From Bradyrhizobium diazoefficiens (lineage in GTDB: Bacteria; Pseudomonadota; Alphaproteobacteria; Rhizobiales; Xanthobacteraceae): a stretch of DNA of 64,000 nt. The stretch lies in contig NZ_CP067101.1 in NCBI RefSeq assembly GCF_016616425.1, forward strand, positions 1,736,001-1,800,000, given 5' to 3'. The notes under the pieces were generated by a model. The model was not told the DNA's origin, did no database searches, and was given only the letters and a program-made list of their open reading frames with translations. Below are positions 55,089 through 63,992 of this stretch, one piece after another. The translations under genes and the position numbers were made by a program. Numbering within the stretch: the stretch's first letter is position 1; each line of letters starts with the position of its first letter.

Positions 55089-55643
55089 ATGATCAAGCGG
55101 GCAACGGACGTGCTCGGCGCACTGGAGCGCGCGCTGACGGTGATCGCCGCGATTGCTCTCTTCGCGATCATGGCGCTGGTGGTGGCCGACGTGTTCATGC
55201 GTTACGTCATGAACAGCCCGTTCTCCTTCACCTACGACCTGATCGGGCTGTATCTCCTCGCCGGCGTGTTCTTCCTGACGCTGTCCGATACCTTGCGCGT
55301 TCATGCGCATGTCGGCGTGGACATCCTGCTCTCGCGCTTTCCGCCGGCGGGCCGGCGCCTGTCGGAAATCGTCACCGCGATCACCGGCTTGTTCGTCTTC
55401 GTCCTGATCTGCAAGGTCGGGTTCGAGCGCGCGCTGGAAAATTACGAGCAGCACGACGTGCTCGCCGGTGCCATTGCGTGGCCGACCTGGATTTCGGCCG
55501 CACTGGTGCCGTTCGGCTGCGGCGTGCTGGTGCTGCGGCTGGCGCTGCAGCTCGTCGGCAACGTCCTCAGCCTCGCGTCCGGGCGAGATCTGTTTCCTTT
55601 GCCGCCTGTCAACGAGACCGGCGAAGCCCACTCCTTCGAATAA
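55089..55643 (+). CDS. TRAP transporter small permease (DctQ)
   Basis: This 184-residue protein has four membrane helices, starting ALERALTVIAAIALFAIMAL and VVADVFMRYVMNSPFSFTYD, the DctQ signature. It complexes with the large permease encoded next. ATG at 55089 follows GGAAGGGAGACGCCGGAG. The C-terminal tail is polar. Confidence 0.88.
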   Translation: MIKRATDVLGALERALTVIAAIALFAIMALVVADVFMRYVMNSPFSFTYDLIGLYLLAGVFFLTLSDTLRVHAHVGVDILLSRFPPAGRRLSEIVTAITGLFVFVLICKVGFERALENYEQHDVLAGAIAWPTWISAALVPFGCGVLVLRLALQLVGNVLSLASGRDLFPLPPVNETGEAHSFE

Positions 55644-55654
55644 CGGCGGCATCG

Positions 55655-56944
55655 ATGACGGTCATCCTCGTGCTCGGATTGCTTTTCCTCCTGCTGGCGA
55701 TCGGCACGCCGGTCGGTTTCGCTATGGGATTCGCCGGCTCGGTCGGCTTGCTGATGGTCGGCGGTACCGGCACGCTGTTCGGCATTCTCCAGACGGCACC
55801 GCTTTCGACGGTGTCGTCCTACGAATTGATCACGATCCCGATGTTCCTGCTGATGGCGGATCTCGTGCTGCTGTCCGGCGTCGCCGACGACATGTTCAAG
55901 GCGGCATCCGCGTGGGTCGGCCGGATCCCCGGCGGGCTCGGCATGGCGACCGCGCTGGCCGGCGCCGGCTTTGGCGCGATCTGCGGCACCTCGACCGCGT
56001 CCGCGGCGACACTGTCATCGACCAGCCTGCCGGCAATGATCCGCCAGGGCTATGAGCCCAAGATGGCGGCCGGCGTCGTCGCGATCTCGGGGACGCTGGC
56101 GATGTTGATCCCGCCCAGCGTGGCGCTGGTGATTTTCGGCCTGCTCGCGGAGGTCAACATCGGGCAGCTCCTGATCGGCGGCATCATTCCGGCGGCACTC
56201 GTGACCGCCACGATCATGGCGACAATCTTGTTCCTGGTCTGGCGGGATCCGTCCCGGGCTCCGCGCATCGAGCCCATATCCTGGCGCGAGCGGTTTTCCT
56301 TGCTGTGGCAGGTCGGCCCGATGGTGCTGCTGTTCGCCCTCGTCACCGGCACGATCTATCTCGGTGTGGCGACGCCGACCGAAGCTTCGGCGCTCGGCGC
56401 CGCCGGGGCGCTGGGAATGGCGATCGTCAAACGCAGGGTGACGGCGGCCTCGCTCTACCGCGCACTGCTCAGCGCCTGCCACGGCACCTGCATGATCGTG
56501 ACGATCCTCGTCGGCGCCTCGATCTTCGGCTACTTCTTCACGCTCACCCATGTGACCCAGGACCTCGTCGCCTGGATCGGCAGCTTGCCGGCTTCGCGCT
56601 GGGTGATCATCACGCTGATCCTGTGCGGCTACATCGTGCTCGGCTCGTTCATGGATCAGATCGCGATCCTGGTGCTGACCGTGCCGATCGTGCTGCCGCT
56701 GATCAAGACGCTCGGCTTCGATCCGATCTGGTTCGGCGTCATCAAGATCGTCACCGCCGAGGTCGGCATGATCACGCCGCCGGTGGGACTCAACTGCTTC
56801 ATCGTCGCGCGTTACGCCAAGCGGCCGGTGGCGGAGGTGTTCCACGGCACTTTCCCGCACTTCATCGCCCATCTGATCGCCATCGCGATCCTGGTGGCGT
56901 TTCCCTCGATCATTCTCTGGCTGCCGTCGCAGATGGGGCGCTAG
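55655..56944 (+). CDS. TRAP transporter large permease (DctM)
   Basis: This 429-residue protein has the twelve-helix DctM pattern: TPVGFAMGFAGSVGLLMVGG at the start, FGAICGTSTASAATLSSTSL, GVATPTEASALGAAGALGMA, and TAEVGMITPPVGLNCFIVAR near the end. It carries substrate with Na+ symport. ATG at 55655 is eleven bases after DctQ; longer frames run into that gene. With DctP and DctQ it forms a complete importer. Confidence 0.9.
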   Translation: MTVILVLGLLFLLLAIGTPVGFAMGFAGSVGLLMVGGTGTLFGILQTAPLSTVSSYELITIPMFLLMADLVLLSGVADDMFKAASAWVGRIPGGLGMATALAGAGFGAICGTSTASAATLSSTSLPAMIRQGYEPKMAAGVVAISGTLAMLIPPSVALVIFGLLAEVNIGQLLIGGIIPAALVTATIMATILFLVWRDPSRAPRIEPISWRERFSLLWQVGPMVLLFALVTGTIYLGVATPTEASALGAAGALGMAIVKRRVTAASLYRALLSACHGTCMIVTILVGASIFGYFFTLTHVTQDLVAWIGSLPASRWVIITLILCGYIVLGSFMDQIAILVLTVPIVLPLIKTLGFDPIWFGVIKIVTAEVGMITPPVGLNCFIVARYAKRPVAEVFHGTFPHFIAHLIAIAILVAFPSIILWLPSQMGR

Positions 56945-56982
56945 GATCGGAGCTGGCGGCTCCCAAGAAGGAGATCAAGAAC

Positions 56983-58149
56983 ATGGATTTCGCGCTCACC
57001 GATCAGCAGGAAGCCATTCGCGACGCCATCGCCAAGATCTGCGAAGGTTTTCCGGATGCCTATTGGCTGAAGAAAGATCGCGACGGCGGCTTCCCGCACG
57101 ACTTCCACAAGGCGCTTGCCGACGCTGGCTGGCTCGGCATCTGCGTGCCGGAAGCCTATGGCGGCTCCGGGCTCGGCATCACCGAAGCCGCGATCATGAT
57201 GCGCACGATCGCGGAGTCCGGTGCCGGCATGTCCGGTGCCTCCGCCGTGCACATCAACGTGTTCGGGCTCAATCCCGTCGTCGTGTTCGGTACCGAGGAG
57301 CAGCGCAAGCGCATGCTGCCGCCGATGGTCGAGGGCTGCGAGAAGGCGTGCTTTGCCGTCACCGAGCCCAACACCGGCCTCAACACGACGCAGCTCAAGA
57401 CCCGTGCCGTCGCCAAGAACGACCGCTACGTCGTCAACGGCCAGAAGGTGTGGATATCGACCGCGCAGGTCGCGCACAAGATCCTGCTGCTGGCGCGCAC
57501 CACGCCGCTGGAAGAGGTGCGCTCGCCGACCCACGGCCTCAGCCTGTTCTACACCGATTTCGACCGCAACAGGATCAAGGTCCACGAGATCGAGAAGATG
57601 GGCCGCAAGATCGTGGATTCCAACGAGCTGTTCTTCGAGGATTTCGAGATTCCGATGGAGGATCGGATCGGTGAGGAAGGCAAGGGCTTCCAGTACATCC
57701 TCGAAGGCATGAACCCCGAACGCATCCTGATCGCCGCGGAAGCGGTCGGCCTCGGCAAGCTCGCGCTGTCGCGCGCCACCGAATACGCCAAGACGCGCGT
57801 GGTGTTCAATCGTCCGATCGGCAAGAACCAGGGCATCCAGCATCCGCTCGCGGTGAACTGGGTCGAGCTCGAGGCGGCCTGGCTGATGGTGATGTCAGCG
57901 GCCTGGCAATACGACAAGGGCATGCCGTGCGGCGCTGCAGCCAATGCCGCGAAGTATCTTGCGGGCGAAGCGGGCTTTTCGGCCTGCGAGCAGGCCGTGA
58001 TGACCCACGGTGGCTTCGGCTATGCCAAGGAGTTCCACGTCGAGCGCTACTTGCGAGAAGTCCTGATCCCGCGCATCGCGCCGGTCAGCCCGCAGCTCGC
58101 GCTCAGCTTCATCGCCGAAAAAGTGCTTGGCCTCGCCAAATCGTACTAG
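56983..58149 (+). CDS. Acyl-CoA dehydrogenase
   Basis: This 388-residue flavoenzyme has N-terminal helices (MDFALTDQQEAIRDAIAKIC), CFAVTEPNTGLNTTQLKTRA and KVWISTAQVAHKILLLART for FAD/substrate binding, and HGGFGYAKEFHVERYLREVL at the C-terminus. It introduces a 2,3 double bond into acyl-CoA and gives electrons to ETF. AAGAAGGAG precedes the ATG. An acyl-CoA dehydrogenase also accompanies itaconate genes in Pseudomonas aeruginosa. Here it could turn methylsuccinyl-CoA or a similar compound into a substrate for the hydratase. Confidence 0.9.
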   Translation: MDFALTDQQEAIRDAIAKICEGFPDAYWLKKDRDGGFPHDFHKALADAGWLGICVPEAYGGSGLGITEAAIMMRTIAESGAGMSGASAVHINVFGLNPVVVFGTEEQRKRMLPPMVEGCEKACFAVTEPNTGLNTTQLKTRAVAKNDRYVVNGQKVWISTAQVAHKILLLARTTPLEEVRSPTHGLSLFYTDFDRNRIKVHEIEKMGRKIVDSNELFFEDFEIPMEDRIGEEGKGFQYILEGMNPERILIAAEAVGLGKLALSRATEYAKTRVVFNRPIGKNQGIQHPLAVNWVELEAAWLMVMSAAWQYDKGMPCGAAANAAKYLAGEAGFSACEQAVMTHGGFGYAKEFHVERYLREVLIPRIAPVSPQLALSFIAEKVLGLAKSY

Positions 58150-58180
58150 TCTTGCCTGTGTACTGTTCGGCAGGAACGCC

Positions 58181-59530
58181 ATGAATCTCGCTTACCACCT
58201 CCTGCGCGCCGCCAAAGCCAATCCATCCGCGCCGGCGCTGTTGAAGGGATTGGCGCCGGTCGCCGACTACGGCCGGCTCGCCGCGACCGCGGCTTCGCTC
58301 GCTGCGTCGCTGCGGCAGCGCCTGGGTCTCGCCAAAGGTGACCGCATCGCGTTGCTGATGAAGAACGTGCCGGATTATGTCGCCTGCCTCTATGCATGCT
58401 GGCATGCCGGGCTGGTCGCGGTGCCCATCAACGCAAAGCTGCATCCGCGCGAGGTCGCCTTCATTCTCGACAATTCAGGCGCTGCGCTCGTTTTCGCGAC
58501 CGAGGACATGGCAAGCGTCGCGTCGGAGGCGCTGGCGCTCGCTACGGCCAAGCCGCGCGTCATCGGGATCGGCTCCGCCGAGCATCGCGGTCTGAAGAAC
58601 GCTGACGGAATCGCCATCGTCGAGGTGGGGGGAGCGCAGATCATTCCGGAGAGCGGCCGCTTCGAGCCGGACGAAATTCTGGAACTGACGGCGAAGCGCA
58701 ACGGTATCTCCTTCTTCGCTGCACCGACCATGGTGCGGCGCCTGACCGTCGCGGCGGAAAGTTCGGGCGCGACCGCGCCGGGGCTGAAGACCATCATCTA
58801 CGGCGGCGGCCCCATGTATGTCGCCGATTGCAAGGCGGCGCTCGGCGTGTTCGGGTCAAAGCTCGTGCAGATCTACGGTCAGGGCGAGACGCCGATGACC
58901 ATCACGTGCCTGCCGAGATCCATGCATGTCGATACCGGGCACCCGCGCTATGAGGAGCGCCTCGCCTCGGTCGGCATCGCCCAAGGCGTCGTGCAGGTGC
59001 GCACCGTGGACGACACGGGACGCGACGTTGCAGCGGATGAGATCGGCGAGATCATCGTGCGCGGCGACACCGTGATGTCCGGTTACTGGCAGAATCCGGA
59101 CGCCACCGCGGCCACGTTGCGCGACGGCTGGCTCTATACCGGCGACATGGGCGCCTTCGACGCGGATGGCTTTCTCACGCTGAAGGATCGTTCCAAGGAC
59201 GTCATCATCTCCGGCGGCACCAATATCTATCCGCGCGAGGTCGAGGAAGTGCTGCTGCGGCACGAGGCCGTCGCCGAAGTCTCGGTGATCGGCAGGCCGC
59301 ATCCGGAATGGGGCGAGGAGGTCGTGGCGGTCGTCGTTCCCGTCGCGGGCAGGGCGGTCACACGCGACGAGCTCGACCAGACGTGCAACGCCTGGATCGC
59401 GCGGTTCAAGCGGCCGAAGCATTATTACCTGACCCGTGAGCTGCCGAAGAACAGCTACGGCAAGATCGTGAAGACCGAGCTGCGCACGCTGCTCGGCGAG
59501 TCCTCCGCGCGCCTCACGCCGATGACCTGA
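58181..59530 (+). CDS. Acyl-CoA synthetase lacking the A3 (P-loop) region
   Basis: This 449-residue ANL-family protein is otherwise well preserved: LAKGDRIALLMKNVPDYVAC, A5-like IYGQGETPMT, A7 LYTGDMGAFDADGF, A8 KDRSKDVIISGGTNIYPREV and the A10 ending PKNSYGKIVK. However, the A3 motif (YTSGTTGxPKG), which grips ATP phosphates, and the ~65 residues around it are gone: ADGIAIVE joins directly to VGGAQIIPESGRFEPDEI at residues 141-165. The family is usually about 515 residues, so the loss explains the length. The deletion is in frame and the gene otherwise intact. ATG at 58181 follows CAGGAACGCC. Adenylation should be crippled. Confidence 0.85.
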   Translation: MNLAYHLLRAAKANPSAPALLKGLAPVADYGRLAATAASLAASLRQRLGLAKGDRIALLMKNVPDYVACLYACWHAGLVAVPINAKLHPREVAFILDNSGAALVFATEDMASVASEALALATAKPRVIGIGSAEHRGLKNADGIAIVEVGGAQIIPESGRFEPDEILELTAKRNGISFFAAPTMVRRLTVAAESSGATAPGLKTIIYGGGPMYVADCKAALGVFGSKLVQIYGQGETPMTITCLPRSMHVDTGHPRYEERLASVGIAQGVVQVRTVDDTGRDVAADEIGEIIVRGDTVMSGYWQNPDATAATLRDGWLYTGDMGAFDADGFLTLKDRSKDVIISGGTNIYPREVEEVLLRHEAVAEVSVIGRPHPEWGEEVVAVVVPVAGRAVTRDELDQTCNAWIARFKRPKHYYLTRELPKNSYGKIVKTELRTLLGESSARLTPMT

Positions 59531-59537
59531 GGTGGAA

Positions 59538-60782
59538 ATGCCCGAGCGCGCGGCGCCGGTCGACTATTCTGACCTGATCCGCGAGGACGATCTCGTGGTG
59601 TGCGGCCAAGCGACGGCGGAGCCGGTCACGCTGACGGCAGCGCTGATGGCGCAGGCGGGGCATTTGCCTCCGTTCCGGATGATGGTCGGACCGATCTTTT
59701 CGGACACGTTCCCCGCGGCCTGCGCACCCAACGTGGCGTTCCAGAGCTACGGCGTGATCGGCAATGCGCGGCGGCTCGCCAGGGCCGGGCGGCTCGACGT
59801 CATCCCGAGCAATTACAGCGCCTTCTGTGCCGAGTTCGCTGCGCGCCGTCACAAGGCCGACGTCGTTCTGGTGCAGCTTGCGGAAGCCGGCGACGGACGG
59901 CTGAGCGCCAGTCTCTCCAACGACTACGTCATCGCCGCCGCGCGCGGCGCGCGTCTGGTCATTGCCGAGATCAATCCGGATGCGCCGTTTACGTTTGGAG
60001 CGGAATGGCCCGGCGAGGTGCCGATCCATATCCGCGTGGCCGCGCGCCGGCCGCCCCTCGAACTGGCCTCGACGCCGCCCGATGACATCTCCCGGCGCAT
60101 TGCGGCGCATGCGGCGAACCTGATCGCCGATGGCAGCACGCTTCAGTTCGGCGTCGGGCGGATCCCGGACGCGATCCTGTCCTCGCTGTCCGATGCGCGC
60201 AATCTCGGCATCCATTCCGGCCTGATCAACGAGGCCGTCGTCGATTTGATCGAGCGCGGCGCGGTGACGAATGCGCAGAAGGGCGTCGATGCGGGGATCA
60301 CGGTCACCAACCAGGTGATCGGCACACGACGGCTCTATCGCTTCGTGCACGAGAACAAGGCGGTTGCGGTGCGGCCGACGTCCTACACACACGGCCAGGA
60401 CGTATTGGCACGCATCAACCGGCTGGTCGCGATCAATTCGGCGCTTCAGGTCGGGCTCGACGGCAGCGTCAATTCCGAGACGCTCGATGGCGTGCCGATC
60501 GGTGCGATCGGCGGCCAGCTCGACTTCGTGCGCGGGGCCAACGCCTCTCGCGGGGGCAGGGCGATCATTGCGCTGCCGGCGACGGCCTCCGATGGGACCA
60601 GCCGGATTGTCGCCAATGTCGAGACGGTGACGACGCCGCGCGCCGACGTCGACGCCATCGTCACCGAATGGGGGATTGCCGAGCTGCGCGGTTGTGGCCT
60701 TTCCGAGCGGGCGCGCCGCATGATCGCGATCGCGGCGCCCGAGCACCGCGATGCGCTGTCGGCGCGGCTCCGCGAGATGTGA
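59538..60782 (+). CDS. Cat1/4-hydroxybutyrate CoA-transferase-like protein with catalytic Glu replaced
   Basis: This 414-residue family I acetyl-CoA hydrolase/transferase has GSTLQFGVGRIPDAILSSLS, IGGQLDFVRGANASRGGRAI and VTEWGIAELRGCGLSERARR. In Clostridium 4-hydroxybutyrate CoA-transferase the nucleophile is Glu238 in HSEM; here the aligned sequence is GIHSGLINEAVVDL, with Gly228 in that place. The remaining fold seems intact. ATG at 59538 follows GAGGTGG after the synthetase stop; GTG at 59532 is possible. It closes the TRAP/acyl-CoA operon. It may have an altered chemistry or be non-catalytic. Confidence 0.8.
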   Translation: MPERAAPVDYSDLIREDDLVVCGQATAEPVTLTAALMAQAGHLPPFRMMVGPIFSDTFPAACAPNVAFQSYGVIGNARRLARAGRLDVIPSNYSAFCAEFAARRHKADVVLVQLAEAGDGRLSASLSNDYVIAAARGARLVIAEINPDAPFTFGAEWPGEVPIHIRVAARRPPLELASTPPDDISRRIAAHAANLIADGSTLQFGVGRIPDAILSSLSDARNLGIHSGLINEAVVDLIERGAVTNAQKGVDAGITVTNQVIGTRRLYRFVHENKAVAVRPTSYTHGQDVLARINRLVAINSALQVGLDGSVNSETLDGVPIGAIGGQLDFVRGANASRGGRAIIALPATASDGTSRIVANVETVTTPRADVDAIVTEWGIAELRGCGLSERARRMIAIAAPEHRDALSARLREM

Positions 60783-60807
60783 AATTTCGCCCCCAAGGCG
60801 TCGCCCG

Positions 60808-62382
60808 CTATTCGGAGGCGATCCGGTCCATCGCCATGGCGCGCAGCCTGGCGCGCTGGATCTTCACGCCGTTGGCGCTGTCGGTGACGGGGAAGGCATC
60901 CATGAGATAGATGCGCGCCGGCACCTTGTAGCCGGCGAGCCGCTCGCGCAGGCGCGCGATCAACGTCTCCTGCATTGGCGGCTGCCCTGCCGGGATCACG
61001 AACGCGACGCAACGTGCCTGGCCGTTCAGATCGACTGCAACCACCTGGGCGTCGGCAACGCCCGGACATGATTTGAGCTCGTCCTCGATCTCGCCGGGCG
61101 CGACGAGGAAGCCGCCGAGCCGCATGGCATCGCCCGCGCGGGTCTCGTACACGAAGGAACCGTCGCCGCGCAGCCGGCCGATGTCGCCGGTGCGGAAGAA
61201 CCCGTCCGCGGTGATTGCATCGCGCGTTGCATCCGGATCATTGAAATAACCGAGAAAGCGTGACGGCGCGCTGATCTCGATCTCGCCGGAAACGCCGAAC
61301 GGGGCAAGCTCGCCGGTTTCGGTGTCGCGCACGCGCACCTTTGCCTCGAGCGACATCGGCCAGCCGCCGCCCTCGATGCGATCGGCAAAGGCGTCGCCGG
61401 GGCGGGCGATCGAGAACAGGGCTTGTACCTCGCTCGAACCGTAGAGGCCGTACAGCGGCAGGCCGCGCGCCTCGGCCTTCGCGGCAAGCTCGCGCCAGCC
61501 GGGCTGGAACGCGGCGAAGCCGCAGACTTCCAGATGCGGGAATGGGCGCGGCGCATCGGTGAGGGCGAGAATGCGCCGGAACATCTCGTCCGAGCCGAAG
61601 GCGTGCGTGATCCTGCTCTCGCGCAGGATTGTCAGGGCCGGTGCCGCCTCGAAGGCGTCGAGCACGTGGACGGTCGCGCCTGCCGCGACGAAGCCGAGCA
61701 GGCTCGTCATGCCAAAGGTGCCGCAGAACGGCAGCATGGCGAGCAGCGAGTGGCGCTGCGGATCAAGCTGGAGCGCGTGAGCGACGGAGGTGGCGTGCGT
61801 GGCCAGCGTCGCTTGCGAATGCGCGACGAGTTTTGGTCCTTTGGTCGTACCTGACGTGGTGTAGAGCAGCACGGGCAGGTCGACGTCGTCCTGTATCGGA
61901 GGCGCCGCCGGATAGCGATTTTCGAAAGCGTCGAAGCGGACACAGGGCCAGTGCGCCGGGATCGCATCCGCGCCGACCACCGCGAGCCGTTGCAGCGCTG
62001 GCACTTCGTCCTTGGCGACGTCCGCGAGAATCGCGGCAAAGTCGATCGAGCGGAATGCAGCCTCGACCACCATCAGCTTGGCGCCGGACAACCGAAGCAG
62101 ATGCGCGACCTCCGCGCTACGGTAGCGCGTATTGACGGCAGCGACGATGGTACCAAGGCGGGCGGCGGCGAAGAGCAGCGCGATCCATTGGATCCGATTG
62201 ACCAGCCAGACCGCGACCACGTCGCCCCTGCCGATGCCTTGCGCCGCAAGCCAGGCCGCGGTCTGCTCGATCCTCGCCGAGAATTGCGCGCGCGAGACCG
62301 GCGTGCCGTCGAAGACGAAGGCGGGATCGGCGGCGAGCTCGGCCCGGATCAGCGATTGCAGCGAAAACGCCTTGGCACTCAT
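60808..62382 (-). CDS. AMP-dependent acyl-CoA synthetase
   Basis: This 524-residue ANL enzyme has all main motifs: A3 YTTSGTTKGPKL, A5-like LYGLYGSSEVQALF, A7 FFRTGDIGRLRGDGSFVYET, and an unusual A10 (SANGVKIQRARL instead of NGKIQR). It activates a carboxylic acid as adenylate and then CoA thioester. ATG at 62382 is preferred to an upstream TTG at 62409. It is convergent with the preceding operon, and 33 bases downstream of upp. Substrate unknown. Confidence 0.85.
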   Translation of the reverse strand: MSAKAFSLQSLIRAELAADPAFVFDGTPVSRAQFSARIEQTAAWLAAQGIGRGDVVAVWLVNRIQWIALLFAAARLGTIVAAVNTRYRSAEVAHLLRLSGAKLMVVEAAFRSIDFAAILADVAKDEVPALQRLAVVGADAIPAHWPCVRFDAFENRYPAAPPIQDDVDLPVLLYTTSGTTKGPKLVAHSQATLATHATSVAHALQLDPQRHSLLAMLPFCGTFGMTSLLGFVAAGATVHVLDAFEAAPALTILRESRITHAFGSDEMFRRILALTDAPRPFPHLEVCGFAAFQPGWRELAAKAEARGLPLYGLYGSSEVQALFSIARPGDAFADRIEGGGWPMSLEAKVRVRDTETGELAPFGVSGEIEISAPSRFLGYFNDPDATRDAITADGFFRTGDIGRLRGDGSFVYETRAGDAMRLGGFLVAPGEIEDELKSCPGVADAQVVAVDLNGQARCVAFVIPAGQPPMQETLIARLRERLAGYKVPARIYLMDAFPVTDSANGVKIQRARLRAMAMDRIASE

Positions 62383-62415
62383 GGCAACCGGAGTAGCCCG
62401 ATCGAACAAGCCTGT

Positions 62416-63051
62416 CTACTTGGTGCCGAACATCCGGTCGCCGGCATCGCCCAGGCCGGGCACGATGTAGCCGTGGTCGTTGAGCCGCTCGTCGATCGCG
62501 GCGGTCCAGATCGGCACGTCGGGATGCTCGCCCTGGAACTGCACGATGCCCTCGGGCGCGGCCAGAAGGCATACGAAGCGGATGTCGCGGGCGCCTCGGG
62601 CCTTGAGCAGGGACGCGCCGGCGCAGGCCGAGTTGCCGGTCGCCAGCATCGGGTCCATCAGGATCACGGTGCGGTCGGACAGGTCCTGCGGCGCCTTGAA
62701 GTAATACTCCACGGCCTGCAACGTCTCGGGGTCGCGATAGAGCCCGATATGGGCAATGCGCGCCGACGGCATCAGCGCCAGCATGCCGTCGAGGAAGCCG
62801 ACGCCGGCGCGCAGGATCGGCGCCAGCGTGAGCTTCTTGCCGGCGATCTTCGGCGCCCGCATCGGTGCGATCGGCGTCTCGATCTCGACCAGCTCCAGCG
62901 GCAGGTCTCGCGTTACCTCGTAGCCAAGCAGCATCCCGATCTCGTTCAGGATCTCGCGAAAGCTCTTGGTCGAGCGGTCCTTCTCCCGCATCAGGGAGAG
63001 CTTGTGCTGGATCAGGGGGTGGGCGACGACGTTGACGCTGCTGGTGCTCAT
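62416..63051 (-). CDS. upp: Uracil phosphoribosyltransferase
   Basis: This 211-residue enzyme makes UMP from uracil and PRPP (salvage). Landmarks are [40 protein letters not shown], the PRPP-binding loop [20 protein letters not shown], and the uracil-binding ending [16 protein letters not shown]. Length and motifs are those of bacterial Upp. It lies just upstream of the acyl-CoA synthetase gene and may share its transcript. Confidence 0.95.
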   Translation of the reverse strand: MSTSSVNVVAHPLIQHKLSLMREKDRSTKSFREILNEIGMLLGYEVTRDLPLELVEIETPIAPMRAPKIAGKKLTLAPILRAGVGFLDGMLALMPSARIAHIGLYRDPETLQAVEYYFKAPQDLSDRTVILMDPMLATGNSACAGASLLKARGARDIRFVCLLAAPEGIVQFQGEHPDVPIWTAAIDERLNDHGYIVPGLGDAGDRMFGTK

Positions 63052-63104
63052 GAAACCGCTCTACACGGTTCCCTGGAATTGCGCCAGATCGGCCGGGTCT
63101 TAAA

Positions 63105-63992
63105 CTACCCTGCCTTCCTGTGCCGCGCCGTCGAACGGTGCGCTTTCTTCTCAGTTCGCCGCCGCCCGGTCGCACGGCGGGCATGCGACTTCGCAGCCGT
63201 CTTTTTCCCGCCGCCGCGTCCCTTCAGGCTCTGCTTCAGCGCGTCCATCAGACTGACGACATTGCTCGGCCGCTCCTCGGGCTCCGGCAGTTCGATTTTC
63301 TTGCCGCTGGCCTTGCGTTTCACCAACGCCTTCAGCGCGTCCTCGTACTCGTCCTTGAACTTGCCGGGGTCGAAATGCGCGGCCTTGGAGTGCAGGATAT
63401 GGCCGGCGAGCTCGACCATGTCCTTGGTGATCTTCGGGCTCTTGATGTCGTCGAAGAACTGGTCCTCGTCGCGCAGCTCGTAGGGGTAGCGCAGCGTGGT
63501 GCCCAGCAGACCCTTGCCGAGCGGCTCGATCGCCATCATGTGTTCGCGGTTGGTGAGCACGATCTTGGCGAGCGCCACGCGCTCCTGGTCCTTCATGGCG
63601 TCGCGGATCACCGCGAACGCGTCGACCGCGGCCTTGCCGTCTGGCGCGATGTAATAGGGATGGTTGAGGTAGCGCTGGTCGATCTCCTCGCTCGGCACGA
63701 AGCTTTCGATGTCGATGGCGTGGTTGCTCTCGATCTGGACCGCCTCGAGCTCCTCCGGCTCGATCTCGACATATTTGCCCTTGCGCAACTCGTAGCCGCG
63801 CCCTTTTTGGTCGCGCTCGACGACGTCGCCGGTTTCGGTATCGATCATCTGCTGCTTGAGCCGATTCCCGGTCTCACGGTTGATCAGGTGAAACCGGGTC
63901 TTCTCGGCTGCGGTGGTTGCGGGGTAGAGCACGACCGGGCAGCTGACCAGCGACAGCTTCAACGTTCCCTTCCAATAGGCACGCGGGGCCAT
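63105..63992 (-). CDS. ku: Ku protein (non-homologous end joining)
   Basis: This 295-residue bacterial Ku homodimer subunit begins MAPRAYWKGTLKLSLVSCPV and contains RVALAKIVLTNREHMMAIEP and DMVELAGHILHSKAAHFDPG. The C-terminal ~40 residues are very basic (KSHARRATGRRRTEKKAHRS), the DNA-binding extension typical of rhizobial Ku. It binds double-strand ends and recruits LigD, whose gene is not in the window. The gene is complete. Confidence 0.95.
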   Translation of the reverse strand: MAPRAYWKGTLKLSLVSCPVVLYPATTAAEKTRFHLINRETGNRLKQQMIDTETGDVVERDQKGRGYELRKGKYVEIEPEELEAVQIESNHAIDIESFVPSEEIDQRYLNHPYYIAPDGKAAVDAFAVIRDAMKDQERVALAKIVLTNREHMMAIEPLGKGLLGTTLRYPYELRDEDQFFDDIKSPKITKDMVELAGHILHSKAAHFDPGKFKDEYEDALKALVKRKASGKKIELPEPEERPSNVVSLMDALKQSLKGRGGGKKTAAKSHARRATGRRRTEKKAHRSTARHRKAG

